Translations under genes and position numbers: made by a program
Part shown: positions 39,095 to 52,702 of the stretch, one piece after another
Layout of the letters: each line of letters begins with the position of its first letter
How positions within the stretch are numbered: position 1 is the first letter of the stretch
Origin: Aphelocoma coerulescens
Lineage: Eukaryota; Chordata; Aves; Passeriformes; Corvidae
Length of the DNA stretch: 64,000 nucleotides
Reading direction: 5' to 3'
Assembly (NCBI RefSeq): GCF_041296385.1
Contig: NW_027183521.1
Location: 278,740 to 342,739 of the forward strand
Notes under the pieces: model-generated
The model's input: only the letters and a program-made list of their open reading frames with translations
What the model was told of the DNA's origin: nothing
Databases searched by the model: none

Positions 39095-41362
39095 CCCAAA
39101 CTGGCTTTCACTTCTAGAACCTTTTGCTATTGCGGGAGCAGCTGCTGGAGCTTTTCAACCGAGCTGCAAGAGTGAAAAGTGTGATGGCATGTCTATCTGA
39201 GAAGGAAGGTTCGGTGCCGCAGCCTGTTGTGCACAATTTATATGCTGATAAGAGAAGGGGGTGCTTTTGGAACGTTTTCCTTCCTGACACTTCTGTCTCT
39301 GTGAGCTTTAGCTGCTTGGACTCAGGGATACCGAAGGTATGTGAAAGTGACTGGGATGCGAGAATCATGTTGCACAGGGAACAGGGAAGGTCAGCAAATG
39401 TTTCCTGTCCTGGCACATCTCTCAGTCTGAACTGCAGCTGCAGATGCTTCACTTCCGCCAAGGACTCTGCCACCTTGAGAGAAGGATGCGCTCTATGGAG
39501 TTGAGAAAGAAAGTGCGTCTCACTAGCTTCTTTCCTCTACTTCATAGACAGCAAAGGGGCTATGAAAGGCAGCACTGGCTTTTTGTTCTAGGACTTCTTC
39601 TTTACAAGCAGCTGCTGGATGTTTGGAAGGGGGTTTGGGATATGCAAAAATGAGAGGCTAAGATGGTAAGAGGGTAAGATGGAAGTCATCTGGCAAAAGC
39701 AGAGCTCACAAAAGGGCCAGCTGAGAAAGCTCTTGCTGCCTACAACTTCAACTGCACCCCTCAAAGCAGCAGCACACACGCTGCTCTCGGCACTTTCCTT
39801 CTCAGCTCTACGCACCATCCTAAGCCTTGCCTCTCCCACACTCAGGATCCAAAGACAACGGCACCAGGGACTGCTCACACACTAAAGGCACCAGGACAAA
39901 AGGCTCACCAGCTTGGCCTTTGCATTCCCGCTGACAGCTCCACAGCTTGAACCCAGAGAACTGCCTGCTGCCAACAGCCTTTCCAATCACTCTGAGCACC
40001 TCATGACAAGGAGTGTGGGGAATGAATCTCCAGCAGCCTCCTGCCCCAGGCTGTCCCCCGGGAGCAGCCCTGCTCCAGGCCGTGACTGCCACCTGCACAG
40101 CCAAAGGACCCAGAGCCGGTGTTACACACCACGGCTGTGCCTGGCACAGAGACACCAGTGGCCACACAAGTGGCCATGGCACTGTCCACACACAGTCCCT
40201 GCTGCTGCTCCCCCAGCCGCTGGCACCAACTCCCAGCCACCCACTCCTAAAGCCACGGGGCCCACTGGGACACTGCGGGGGCTCGTGGAAGCCAGCGGCC
40301 ATTGTGACACAGCGGGGCTGCACAGAGCCCACGGTGCTTTGTGACCCGTGGCTCCCAGGAGAGCCTTTGTGATGCTGGGGAACTACAAGGAAGCCTGGCT
40401 CCTCTGTGACACCACCACAGAAGCTCAGGGGAGCCCTGGAGACTGTGCTGATGCTATTGAACCTGATGCAACCCTGCCTCCTCTGTGACACCACAGAAGC
40501 TCTTGGAGCCCTGGAGACCGTGGTGATGCTATGGAACCTGATGCAACCCTGCCTCCTCTGTGACACCACAGAACCTCTGGGAGCTCTGCAGACCGTGCTG
40601 ATGCTATGGAACCTGATGCAACCCTGCCTCCACTGTGACACCACAGAAGCTCAGGGAGCCCTGGAGACTGTGGTGATGCTATGGAACCTGATGCAACCCT
40701 GCCTCCACTGTGACACCACAGAACCTCTGGGAGCCCTGGAGACCGTGCTGATGCTATGGAACCTGATGCAACCCTGCCTCCACTGTGACACCACAGAAGC
40801 TCGGGGAGCTCTGCAGACCGTGGGGATGCTGGCGAAGCTGACGGAACCCTGGGCACCACAGTGACGCTATGGAACCTGGTGGAACCGAGGGGCCACAGTG
40901 ACACTGTGGGGCCTTTTGGAAGCAACAGGACCCTGGTGGGAAGCCACGGGATGATTAATCCTGCACGAACCTGCTCCAGGTGGGCTCCTCTCTCCCGGCT
41001 TCCACAGGTGCTGCTAGGATCCCACTCCGGCACTGGCTTGGCACGGGCTCACGGCTTCCTTTGGCAATGGCTCTGCTCCAGGATGGCATGCTGCAGAGAA
41101 TGCAGGTAGATTTTGTGCTCACTCCTGGCATGCAGCTGGACAATAAAGCCTGATCCAGCCCCCCCTCAGCATATGTCCGGCTCTGGCATTGGGGCGGGGC
41201 AACTTTGGGAGCAGCCCCAGCCCTGCTCCTGCTCCCGGCTGGGCACCCAGCTGCTGGGACACAGGTGTGTCCTGATGCCACCGTCTACTCCTTTGAGAAG
41301 GGGAGGACAGAGTGCATCAGGGAGTTTGGTGTGGCTTACATGCGGCAAGGAGAAGGTGCAGC
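39095..41362 (+). repeat. Satellite unit 18 (B-type)
   Basis: Block at 40430-40804. B-type, but without the GAAGCCTGCCTCC variant before the block that units 15 and 16 have. Confidence 0.95.
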
Positions 41363-43630
41363 CCCAAACTGGCTTTCACTTCTAGAACCTTTTGCTATTG
41401 CGGGAGCAGCTGCTGGAGCTTTTCAACCGAGCTGCAAGAGTGAAAAGTGTGATGGCATGTCTATCTGAGAAGGAAGGTTCGGTGCCGCAGCCTGTTGTGC
41501 ACAATTTATATGCTGATAAGAGAAGGGGGTGCTTTTGGAACGTTTTCCTTCCTGACACTTCTGTCTCTGTGAGCTTTAGCTGCTTGGACTCAGGGATACC
41601 GAAGGTATGTGAAAGTGACTGGGATGCGAGAATCATGTTGCACAGGGAACAGGGAAGGTCAGCAAATGTTTCCTGTCCTGGCACATCTCTCAGTCTGAAC
41701 TGCAGCTGCAGATGCTTCACTTCCGCCAAGGACTCTGCCACCTTGAGAGAAGGATGCGCTCTATGGAGTTGAGAAAGAAAGTGCGTCTCACTAGCTTCTT
41801 TCCTCTACTTCATAGACAGCAAAGGGGCTATGAAAGGCAGCACTGGCTTTTTGTTCTAGGACTTCTTCTTTACAAGCAGCTGCTGGATGTTTGGAAGGGG
41901 GTTTGGGATATGCAAAAATGAGAGGCTAAGATGGTAAGAGGGTAAGATGGAAGTCATCTGGCAAAAGCAGAGCTCACAAAAGGGCCAGCTGAGAAAGCTC
42001 TTGCTGCCTACAACTTCAACTGCACCCCTCAAAGCAGCAGCACACACGCTGCTCTCGGCACTTTCCTTCTCAGCTCTACGCACCATCCTAAGCCTTGCCT
42101 CTCCCACACTCAGGATCCAAAGACAACGGCACCAGGGACTGCTCACACACTAAAGGCACCAGGACAAAAGGCTCACCAGCTTGGCCTTTGCATTCCCGCT
42201 GACAGCTCCACAGCTTGAACCCAGAGAACTGCCTGCTGCCAACAGCCTTTCCAATCACTCTGAGCACCTCATGACAAGGAGTGTGGGGAATGAATCTCCA
42301 GCAGCCTCCTGCCCCAGGCTGTCCCCCGGGAGCAGCCCTGCTCCAGGCCGTGACTGCCACCTGCACAGCCAAAGGACCCAGAGCCGGTGTTACACACCAC
42401 GGCTGTGCCTGGCACAGAGACACCAGTGGCCACACAAGTGGCCATGGCACTGTCCACACACAGTCCCTGCTGCTGCTCCCCCAGCCGCTGGCACCAACTC
42501 CCAGCCACCCACTCCTAAAGCCACGGGGCCCACTGGGACACTGCGGGGGCTCGTGGAAGCCAGCGGCCATTGTGACACAGCGGGGCTGCACAGAGCCCAC
42601 GGTGCTTTGTGACCCGTGGCTCCCAGGAGAGCCTTTGTGATGCTGGGGAACTACAAGGAAGCCTGGCTCCTCTGTGACACCACCACAGAAGCTCAGGGGA
42701 GCCCTGGAGACCGTGCTGATGCTATTGAACCTGATGCAAGCCTGCCTCCTCTGTGACAACACAGAAGCTCTTGGAGCCCTGGAGACCGTGGTGATGCTAT
42801 GGAACCTGATGCAACCCTGCCTCCTCTGTGACACCACAGAACCTCTGGGAGCCCTGGAGACCGTGCTGATGCTATGGAACCTGATGCAACCCTGCCTCCA
42901 CTGTGACACCACAGAAGCTCAGGGAGCCCTGGAGACTGTGGTGATGCTATGGAACCTGATGCAACCCTGCCTCCACTGTGACACCACAGAACCTCTGGGA
43001 GCCCTGGAGACCGTGCTGATGCTATGGAACCTGATGCAACCCTGCCTCCACTGTGACACCACAGAAGCTCGGGGAGCTCTGCAGACCGTGGGGATGCTGG
43101 CGAAGCTGACGGAACCCTGGGCACCACAGTGACGCTATGGAACCTGGTGGAACCGAGGGGCCACAGTGACACTGTGGGGCCTTTTGGAAGCAACAGGACC
43201 CTGGTGGGAAGCCACGGGATGATTAATCCTGCACGAACCTGCTCCAGGTGGGCTCCTCTCTCCCGGCTTCCACAGGTGCTGCTAGGATCCCACTCCGGCA
43301 CTGGCTTGGCACGGGCTCACGGCTTCCTTTGGCAATGGCTCTGCTCCAGGATGGCATGCTGCAGAGAATGCAGGTAGATTTTGTGCTCACTCCTGGCATG
43401 CAGCTGGACAATAAAGCCTGATCCAGCCCCCCCTCAGCATATGTCCGGCTCTGGCATTGGGGCGGGGCAACTTTGGGAGCAGCCCCAGCCCTGCTCCTGC
43501 TCCCGGCTGGGCACCCAGCTGCTGGGACACAGGTGTGTCCTGATGCCACCGTCTACTCCTTTGAGAAGGGGAGGACAGAGTGCATCAGGGAGTTTGGTGT
43601 GGCTTACATGCGGCAAGGAGAAGGTGCAGC
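41363..43630 (+). repeat. Satellite unit 19 (A-type)
   Basis: Block at 42698-43072. A-type pair at 42740 and 42759, exactly 4536 bp after those of unit 17. Confidence 0.95.
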
Positions 43631-45898
43631 CCCAAACTGGCTTTCACTTCTAGAACCTTTTGCTATTGCGGGAGCAGCTGCTGGAGCTTTTCAACCGAGC
43701 TGCAAGAGTGAAAAGTGTGATGGCATGTCTATCTGAGAAGGAAGGTTCGGTGCCGCAGCCTGTTGTGCACAATTTATATGCTGATAAGAGAAGGGGGTGC
43801 TTTTGGAACGTTTTCCTTCCTGACACTTCTGTCTCTGTGAGCTTTAGCTGCTTGGACTCAGGGATACCGAAGGTATGTGAAAGTGACTGGGATGCGAGAA
43901 TCATGTTGCACAGGGAACAGGGAAGGTCAGCAAATGTTTCCTGTCCTGGCACATCTCTCAGTCTGAACTGCAGCTGCAGATGCTTCACTTCCGCCAAGGA
44001 CTCTGCCACCTTGAGAGAAGGATGCGCTCTATGGAGTTGAGAAAGAAAGTGCGTCTCACTAGCTTCTTTCCTCTACTTCATAGACAGCAAAGGGGCTATG
44101 AAAGGCAGCACTGGCTTTTTGTTCTAGGACTTCTTCTTTACAAGCAGCTGCTGGATGTTTGGAAGGGGGTTTGGGATATGCAAAAATGAGAGGCTAAGAT
44201 GGTAAGAGGGTAAGATGGAAGTCATCTGGCAAAAGCAGAGCTCACAAAAGGGCCAGCTGAGAAAGCTCTTGCTGCCTACAACTTCAACTGCACCCCTCAA
44301 AGCAGCAGCACACACGCTGCTCTCGGCACTTTCCTTCTCAGCTCTACGCACCATCCTAAGCCTTGCCTCTCCCACACTCAGGATCCAAAGACAACGGCAC
44401 CAGGGACTGCTCACACACTAAAGGCACCAGGACAAAAGGCTCACCAGCTTGGCCTTTGCATTCCCGCTGACAGCTCCACAGCTTGAACCCAGAGAACTGC
44501 CTGCTGCCAACAGCCTTTCCAATCACTCTGAGCACCTCATGACAAGGAGTGTGGGGAATGAATCTCCAGCAGCCTCCTGCCCCAGGCTGTCCCCCGGGAG
44601 CAGCCCTGCTCCAGGCCGTGACTGCCACCTGCACAGCCAAAGGACCCAGAGCCGGTGTTACACACCACGGCTGTGCCTGGCACAGAGACACCAGTGGCCA
44701 CACAAGTGGCCATGGCACTGTCCACACACAGTCCCTGCTGCTGCTCCCCCAGCCGCTGGCACCAACTCCCAGCCACCCACTCCTAAAGCCACGGGGCCCA
44801 CTGGGACACTGCGGGGGCTCGTGGAAGCCAGCGGCCATTGTGACACAGCGGGGCTGCACAGAGCCCACGGTGCTTTGTGACCCGTGGCTCCCAGGAGAGC
44901 CTTTGTGATGCTGGGGAACTACAAGGAAGCCTGGCTCCTCTGTGACACCACCACAGAAGCTCAGGGGAGCCCTGGAGACTGTGCTGATGCTATTGAACCT
45001 GATGCAACCCTGCCTCCTCTGTGACACCACAGAAGCTCTTGGAGCCCTGGAGACCGTGCTGATGCTATGGAACCTGATGCAACCCTGCCTCCTCTGTGAC
45101 ACCACAGAACCTCTGGGAGCTCTGCAGACCGTGCTGATGCTATGGAACCTGATGCAACCCTGCCTCCACTGTGACACCACAGAAGCTCAGGGAGCCCTGG
45201 AGACTGTGGTGATGCTATGGAACCTGATGCAACCCTGCCTCCACTGTGACACCACAGAACCTCTGGGAGCCCTGGAGACCGTGCTGATGCTATGGAACCT
45301 GATGCAACCCTGCCTCCACTGTGACACCACAGAAGCTCGGGGAGCTCTGCAGACCGTGGGGATGCTGGCGAAGCTGACGGAACCCTGGGCACCACAGTGA
45401 CGCTATGGAACCTGGTGGAACCGAGGGGCCACAGTGACACTGTGGGGCCTTTTGGAAGCAACAGGACCCTGGTGGGAAGCCACGGGATGATTAATCCTGC
45501 ACGAACCTGCTCCAGGTGGGCTCCTCTCTCCCGGCTTCCACAGGTGCTGCTAGGATCCCACTCCGGCACTGGCTTGGCACGGGCTCACGGCTTCCTTTGG
45601 CAATGGCTCTGCTCCAGGATGGCATGCTGCAGAGAATGCAGGTAGATTTTGTGCTCACTCCTGGCATGCAGCTGGACAATAAAGCCTGATCCAGCCCCCC
45701 CTCAGCATATGTCCGGCTCTGGCATTGGGGCGGGGCAACTTTGGGAGCAGCCCCAGCCCTGCTCCTGCTCCCGGCTGGGCACCCAGCTGCTGGGACACAG
45801 GTGTGTCCTGATGCCACCGTCTACTCCTTTGAGAAGGGGAGGACAGAGTGCATCAGGGAGTTTGGTGTGGCTTACATGCGGCAAGGAGAAGGTGCAGC
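43631..45898 (+). repeat. Satellite unit 20 (B-variant)
   Basis: Block at 44966-45340. B-type third copy, but the second copy is GTGCTG rather than GTGGTG, a mosaic not seen in the other B units. Confidence 0.95.
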
Positions 45899-48166
45899 CC
45901 CAAACTGGCTTTCACTTCTAGAACCTTTTGCTATTGCGGGAGCAGCTGCTGGAGCTTTTCAACCGAGCTGCAAGAGTGAAAAGTGTGATGGCATGTCTAT
46001 CTGAGAAGGAAGGTTCGGTGCCGCAGCCTGTTGTGCACAATTTATATGCTGATAAGAGAAGGGGGTGCTTTTGGAACGTTTTCCTTCCTGACACTTCTGT
46101 CTCTGTGAGCTTTAGCTGCTTGGACTCAGGGATACCGAAGGTATGTGAAAGTGACTGGGATGCGAGAATCATGTTGCACAGGGAACAGGGAAGGTCAGCA
46201 AATGTTTCCTGTCCTGGCACATCTCTCAGTCTGAACTGCAGCTGCAGATGCTTCACTTCCGCCAAGGACTCTGCCACCTTGAGAGAAGGATGCGCTCTAT
46301 GGAGTTGAGAAAGAAAGTGCGTCTCACTAGCTTCTTTCCTCTACTTCATAGACAGCAAAGGGGCTATGAAAGGCAGCACTGGCTTTTTGTTCTAGGACTT
46401 CTTCTTTACAAGCAGCTGCTGGATGTTTGGAAGGGGGTTTGGGATATGCAAAAATGAGAGGCTAAGATGGTAAGAGGGTAAGATGGAAGTCATCTGGCAA
46501 AAGCAGAGCTCACAAAAGGGCCAGCTGAGAAAGCTCTTGCTGCCTACAACTTCAACTGCACCCCTCAAAGCAGCAGCACACACGCTGCTCTCGGCACTTT
46601 CCTTCTCAGCTCTACGCACCATCCTAAGCCTTGCCTCTCCCACACTCAGGATCCAAAGACAACGGCACCAGGGACTGCTCACACACTAAAGGCACCAGGA
46701 CAAAAGGCTCACCAGCTTGGCCTTTGCATTCCCGCTGACAGCTCCACAGCTTGAACCCAGAGAACTGCCTGCTGCCAACAGCCTTTCCAATCACTCTGAG
46801 CACCTCATGACAAGGAGTGTGGGGAATGAATCTCCAGCAGCCTCCTGCCCCAGGCTGTCCCCCGGGAGCAGCCCTGCTCCAGGCCGTGACTGCCACCTGC
46901 ACAGCCAAAGGACCCAGAGCCGGTGTTACACACCACGGCTGTGCCTGGCACAGAGACACCAGTGGCCACACAAGTGGCCATGGCACTGTCCACACACAGT
47001 CCCTGCTGCTGCTCCCCCAGCCGCTGGCACCAACTCCCAGCCACCCACTCCTAAAGCCACGGGGCCCACTGGGACACTGCGGGGGCTCGTGGAAGCCAGC
47101 GGCCATTGTGACACAGCGGGGCTGCACAGAGCCCACGGTGCTTTGTGACCCGTGGCTCCCAGGAGAGCCTTTGTGATGCTGGGGAACTACAAGGAAGCCT
47201 GCCTCCTCTGTGACACCACCACAGAAGCTCAGGGGAGCCCTGGAGACTGTGCTGATGCTATTGAACCTGATGCAACCCTGCCTCCTCTGTGACACCACAG
47301 AAGCTCTTGGAGCCCTGGAGACCGTGGTGATGCTATGGAACCTGATGCAACCCTGCCTCCTCTGTGACACCACAGAACCTCTGGGAGCTCTGCAGACCGT
47401 GCTGATGCTATGGAACCTGATGCAACCCTGCCTCCACTGTGACACCACAGAAGCTCAGGGAGCCCTGGAGACTGTGGTGATGCTATGGAACCTGATGCAA
47501 CCCTGCCTCCACTGTGACACCACAGAACCTCTGGGAGCCCTGGAGACCGTGCTGATGCTATGGAACCTGATGCAACCCTGCCTCCACTGTGACACCACAG
47601 AAGCTCGGGGAGCTCTGCAGACCGTGGGGATGCTGGCGAAGCTGACGGAACCCTGGGCACCACAGTGACGCTATGGAACCTGGTGGAACCGAGGGGCCAC
47701 AGTGACACTGTGGGGCCTTTTGGAAGCAACAGGACCCTGGTGGGAAGCCACGGGATGATTAATCCTGCACGAACCTGCTCCAGGTGGGCTCCTCTCTCCC
47801 GGCTTCCACAGGTGCTGCTAGGATCCCACTCCGGCACTGGCTTGGCACGGGCTCACGGCTTCCTTTGGCAATGGCTCTGCTCCAGGATGGCATGCTGCAG
47901 AGAATGCAGGTAGATTTTGTGCTCACTCCTGGCATGCAGCTGGACAATAAAGCCTGATCCAGCCCCCCCTCAGCATATGTCCGGCTCTGGCATTGGGGCG
48001 GGGCAACTTTGGGAGCAGCCCCAGCCCTGCTCCTGCTCCCGGCTGGGCACCCAGCTGCTGGGACACAGGTGTGTCCTGATGCCACCGTCTACTCCTTTGA
48101 GAAGGGGAGGACAGAGTGCATCAGGGAGTTTGGTGTGGCTTACATGCGGCAAGGAGAAGGTGCAGC
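45899..48166 (+). repeat. Satellite unit 21 (B-type)
   Basis: Block at 47234-47608. Full B-type including GAAGCCTGCCTCC, matching units 15 and 16. Confidence 0.95.
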
Positions 48167-50434
48167 CCCAAACTGGCTTTCACTTCTAGAACCTTTTGCT
48201 ATTGCGGGAGCAGCTGCTGGAGCTTTTCAACCGAGCTGCAAGAGTGAAAAGTGTGATGGCATGTCTATCTGAGAAGGAAGGTTCGGTGCCGCAGCCTGTT
48301 GTGCACAATTTATATGCTGATAAGAGAAGGGGGTGCTTTTGGAACGTTTTCCTTCCTGACACTTCTGTCTCTGTGAGCTTTAGCTGCTTGGACTCAGGGA
48401 TACCGAAGGTATGTGAAAGTGACTGGGATGCGAGAATCATGTTGCACAGGGAACAGGGAAGGTCAGCAAATGTTTCCTGTCCTGGCACATCTCTCAGTCT
48501 GAACTGCAGCTGCAGATGCTTCACTTCCGCCAAGGACTCTGCCACCTTGAGAGAAGGATGCGCTCTATGGAGTTGAGAAAGAAAGTGCGTCTCACTAGCT
48601 TCTTTCCTCTACTTCATAGACAGCAAAGGGGCTATGAAAGGCAGCACTGGCTTTTTGTTCTAGGACTTCTTCTTTACAAGCAGCTGCTGGATGTTTGGAA
48701 GGGGGTTTGGGATATGCAAAAATGAGAGGCTAAGATGGTAAGAGGGTAAGATGGAAGTCATCTGGCAAAAGCAGAGCTCACAAAAGGGCCAGCTGAGAAA
48801 GCTCTTGCTGCCTACAACTTCAACTGCACCCCTCAAAGCAGCAGCACACACGCTGCTCTCGGCACTTTCCTTCTCAGCTCTACGCACCATCCTAAGCCTT
48901 GCCTCTCCCACACTCAGGATCCAAAGACAACGGCACCAGGGACTGCTCACACACTAAAGGCACCAGGACAAAAGGCTCACCAGCTTGGCCTTTGCATTCC
49001 CGCTGACAGCTCCACAGCTTGAACCCAGAGAACTGCCTGCTGCCAACAGCCTTTCCAATCACTCTGAGCACCTCATGACAAGGAGTGTGGGGAATGAATC
49101 TCCAGCAGCCTCCTGCCCCAGGCTGTCCCCCGGGAGCAGCCCTGCTCCAGGCCGTGACTGCCACCTGCACAGCCAAAGGACCCAGAGCCGGTGTTACACA
49201 CCACGGCTGTGCCTGGCACAGAGACACCAGTGGCCACACAAGTGGCCATGGCACTGTCCACACACAGTCCCTGCTGCTGCTCCCCCAGCCGCTGGCACCA
49301 ACTCCCAGCCACCCACTCCTAAAGCCACGGGGCCCACTGGGACACTGCGGGGGCTCGTGGAAGCCAGCGGCCATTGTGACACAGCGGGGCTGCACAGAGC
49401 CCACGGTGCTTTGTGACCCGTGGCTCCCAGGAGAGCCTTTGTGATGCTGGGGAACTACAAGGAAGCCTGGCTCCTCTGTGACACCACCACAGAAGCTCAG
49501 GGGAGCCCTGGAGACCGTGCTGATGCTATTGAACCTGATGCAAGCCTGCCTCCTCTGTGACAACACAGAAGCTCTTGGAGCCCTGGAGACCGTGGTGATG
49601 CTATGGAACCTGATGCAACCCTGCCTCCTCTGTGACACCACAGAACCTCTGGGAGCCCTGGAGACCGTGCTGATGCTATGGAACCTGATGCAACCCTGCC
49701 TCCACTGTGACACCACAGAAGCTCAGGGAGCCCTGGAGACTGTGGTGATGCTATGGAACCTGATGCAACCCTGCCTCCACTGTGACACCACAGAACCTCT
49801 GGGAGCCCTGGAGACCGTGCTGATGCTATGGAACCTGATGCAACCCTGCCTCCACTGTGACACCACAGAAGCTCGGGGAGCTCTGCAGACCGTGGGGATG
49901 CTGGCGAAGCTGACGGAACCCTGGGCACCACAGTGACGCTATGGAACCTGGTGGAACCGAGGGGCCACAGTGACACTGTGGGGCCTTTTGGAAGCAACAG
50001 GACCCTGGTGGGAAGCCACGGGATGATTAATCCTGCACGAACCTGCTCCAGGTGGGCTCCTCTCTCCCGGCTTCCACAGGTGCTGCTAGGATCCCACTCC
50101 GGCACTGGCTTGGCACGGGCTCACGGCTTCCTTTGGCAATGGCTCTGCTCCAGGATGGCATGCTGCAGAGAATGCAGGTAGATTTTGTGCTCACTCCTGG
50201 CATGCAGCTGGACAATAAAGCCTGATCCAGCCCCCCCTCAGCATATGTCCGGCTCTGGCATTGGGGCGGGGCAACTTTGGGAGCAGCCCCAGCCCTGCTC
50301 CTGCTCCCGGCTGGGCACCCAGCTGCTGGGACACAGGTGTGTCCTGATGCCACCGTCTACTCCTTTGAGAAGGGGAGGACAGAGTGCATCAGGGAGTTTG
50401 GTGTGGCTTACATGCGGCAAGGAGAAGGTGCAGC
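48167..50434 (+). repeat. Satellite unit 22 (A-type)
   Basis: Block at 49502-49876. A-type pair at 49540 and 49559, 6800 bp (three units) after those of unit 19. Confidence 0.95.
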
Positions 50435-52702
50435 CCCAAACTGGCTTTCACTTCTAGAACCTTTTGCTATTGCGGGAGCAGCTGCTGGAGCTTTTCAACC
50501 GAGCTGCAAGAGTGAAAAGTGTGATGGCATGTCTATCTGAGAAGGAAGGTTCGGTGCCGCAGCCTGTTGTGCACAATTTATATGCTGATAAGAGAAGGGG
50601 GTGCTTTTGGAACGTTTTCCTTCCTGACACTTCTGTCTCTGTGAGCTTTAGCTGCTTGGACTCAGGGATACCGAAGGTATGTGAAAGTGACTGGGATGCG
50701 AGAATCATGTTGCACAGGGAACAGGGAAGGTCAGCAAATGTTTCCTGTCCTGGCACATCTCTCAGTCTGAACTGCAGCTGCAGATGCTTCACTTCCGCCA
50801 AGGACTCTGCCACCTTGAGAGAAGGATGCGCTCTATGGAGTTGAGAAAGAAAGTGCGTCTCACTAGCTTCTTTCCTCTACTTCATAGACAGCAAAGGGGC
50901 TATGAAAGGCAGCACTGGCTTTTTGTTCTAGGACTTCTTCTTTACAAGCAGCTGCTGGATGTTTGGAAGGGGGTTTGGGATATGCAAAAATGAGAGGCTA
51001 AGATGGTAAGAGGGTAAGATGGAAGTCATCTGGCAAAAGCAGAGCTCACAAAAGGGCCAGCTGAGAAAGCTCTTGCTGCCTACAACTTCAACTGCACCCC
51101 TCAAAGCAGCAGCACACACGCTGCTCTCGGCACTTTCCTTCTCAGCTCTACGCACCATCCTAAGCCTTGCCTCTCCCACACTCAGGATCCAAAGACAACG
51201 GCACCAGGGACTGCTCACACACTAAAGGCACCAGGACAAAAGGCTCACCAGCTTGGCCTTTGCATTCCCGCTGACAGCTCCACAGCTTGAACCCAGAGAA
51301 CTGCCTGCTGCCAACAGCCTTTCCAATCACTCTGAGCACCTCATGACAAGGAGTGTGGGGAATGAATCTCCAGCAGCCTCCTGCCCCAGGCTGTCCCCCG
51401 GGAGCAGCCCTGCTCCAGGCTGTGACTGCCACCTGCACAGCCAAAGGACCCAGAGCCGGTGTTACACACCACGGCTGTGCCTGGCACAGAGACACCAGTG
51501 GCCACACAAGTGGCCATGGCACTGTCCACACACAGTCCCTGCTGCTGCTCCCCCAGCCGCTGGCACCAACTCCCAGCCACCCACTCCTAAAGCCACGGGG
51601 CCCACTGGGACACTGCGGGGGCTCGTGGAAGCCAGCGGCCATTGTGACACAGCGGGGCTGCACAGAGCCCACGGTGCTTTGTGACCCGTGGCTCCCAGGA
51701 GAGCCTTTGTGATCCTGGGGAACTACAAGGAAGCCTGGCTCCTCTGTGACACCACCACAGAAGCTCAGGGGAGCCCTGGAGACCGTGCTGATGCTATTGA
51801 ACCTGATGCAACCCTGCCTCCTCTGTGACACCACAGAAGCTCTTGGAGCCCTGGAGACCGTGGTGATGCTATGGAACCTGATGCAACCCTGCCTCCTCTG
51901 TGACACCACAGAACCTCTGGGAGCCCTGGAGACCGTGCTGATGCTACGGAACCTGATGCAACCCTGCCTCCACTGTGACACCACAGAAGCTCAGGGAGCC
52001 CTGGAGACTGTGGTGATGCTATGGAACCTGATGCAACCCTGCCTCCACTGTGACACCACAGAACCTCTGGGAGCCCTGGAGACCGTGCTGATGCTATGGA
52101 ACCTGATGCAACCCTGCCTCCACTGTGACACCACAGAAGCTCGGGGAGCTCTGCAGACCGTGGGGATGCTGGCGAAGCTGACGGAACCCTGGGCACCACA
52201 GTGACGCTATGGAACCTGGTGGAACCGAGGGGCCACAGTGACACTGTGGGGCCTTTTGGAAGCAACAGGACCCTGGTGGGAAGCCACGGGATGATTAATC
52301 CTGCACGAACCTGCTCCAGGTGGGCTCCTCTCTCCCGGCTTCCACAGGTGCTGCTAGGATCCCACTCCGGCACTGGCTTGGCACGGGCTCACGGCTTCCT
52401 TTGGCAATGGCTCTGCTCCAGGATGGCATGCTGCAGAGAATGCAGGTAGATTTTGTGCTCACTCCTGGCATGCAGCTGGACAATAAAGCCTGATCCAGCC
52501 CCCCCTCAGCATATGTCCGGCTCTGGCATTGGGGCGGGGCAACTTTGGGAGCAGCCCCAGCCCTGCTCCTGCTCCCGGCTGGGCACCCAGCTGCTGGGAC
52601 ACAGGTGTGTCCTGATGCCACCGTCTACTCCTTTGAGAAGGGGAGGACAGAGTGCATCAGGGAGTTTGGTGTGGCTTACATGCGGCAAGGAGAAGGTGCA
52701 GC
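50435..52702 (+). repeat. Satellite unit 23 (last full unit)
   Basis: Block at 51770-52144. Private T at 51421 and C at 51947. It carries GTGATCCTGG (C at 51714), otherwise seen only in units 13 and 14, about 20 kb away. Confidence 0.95.
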
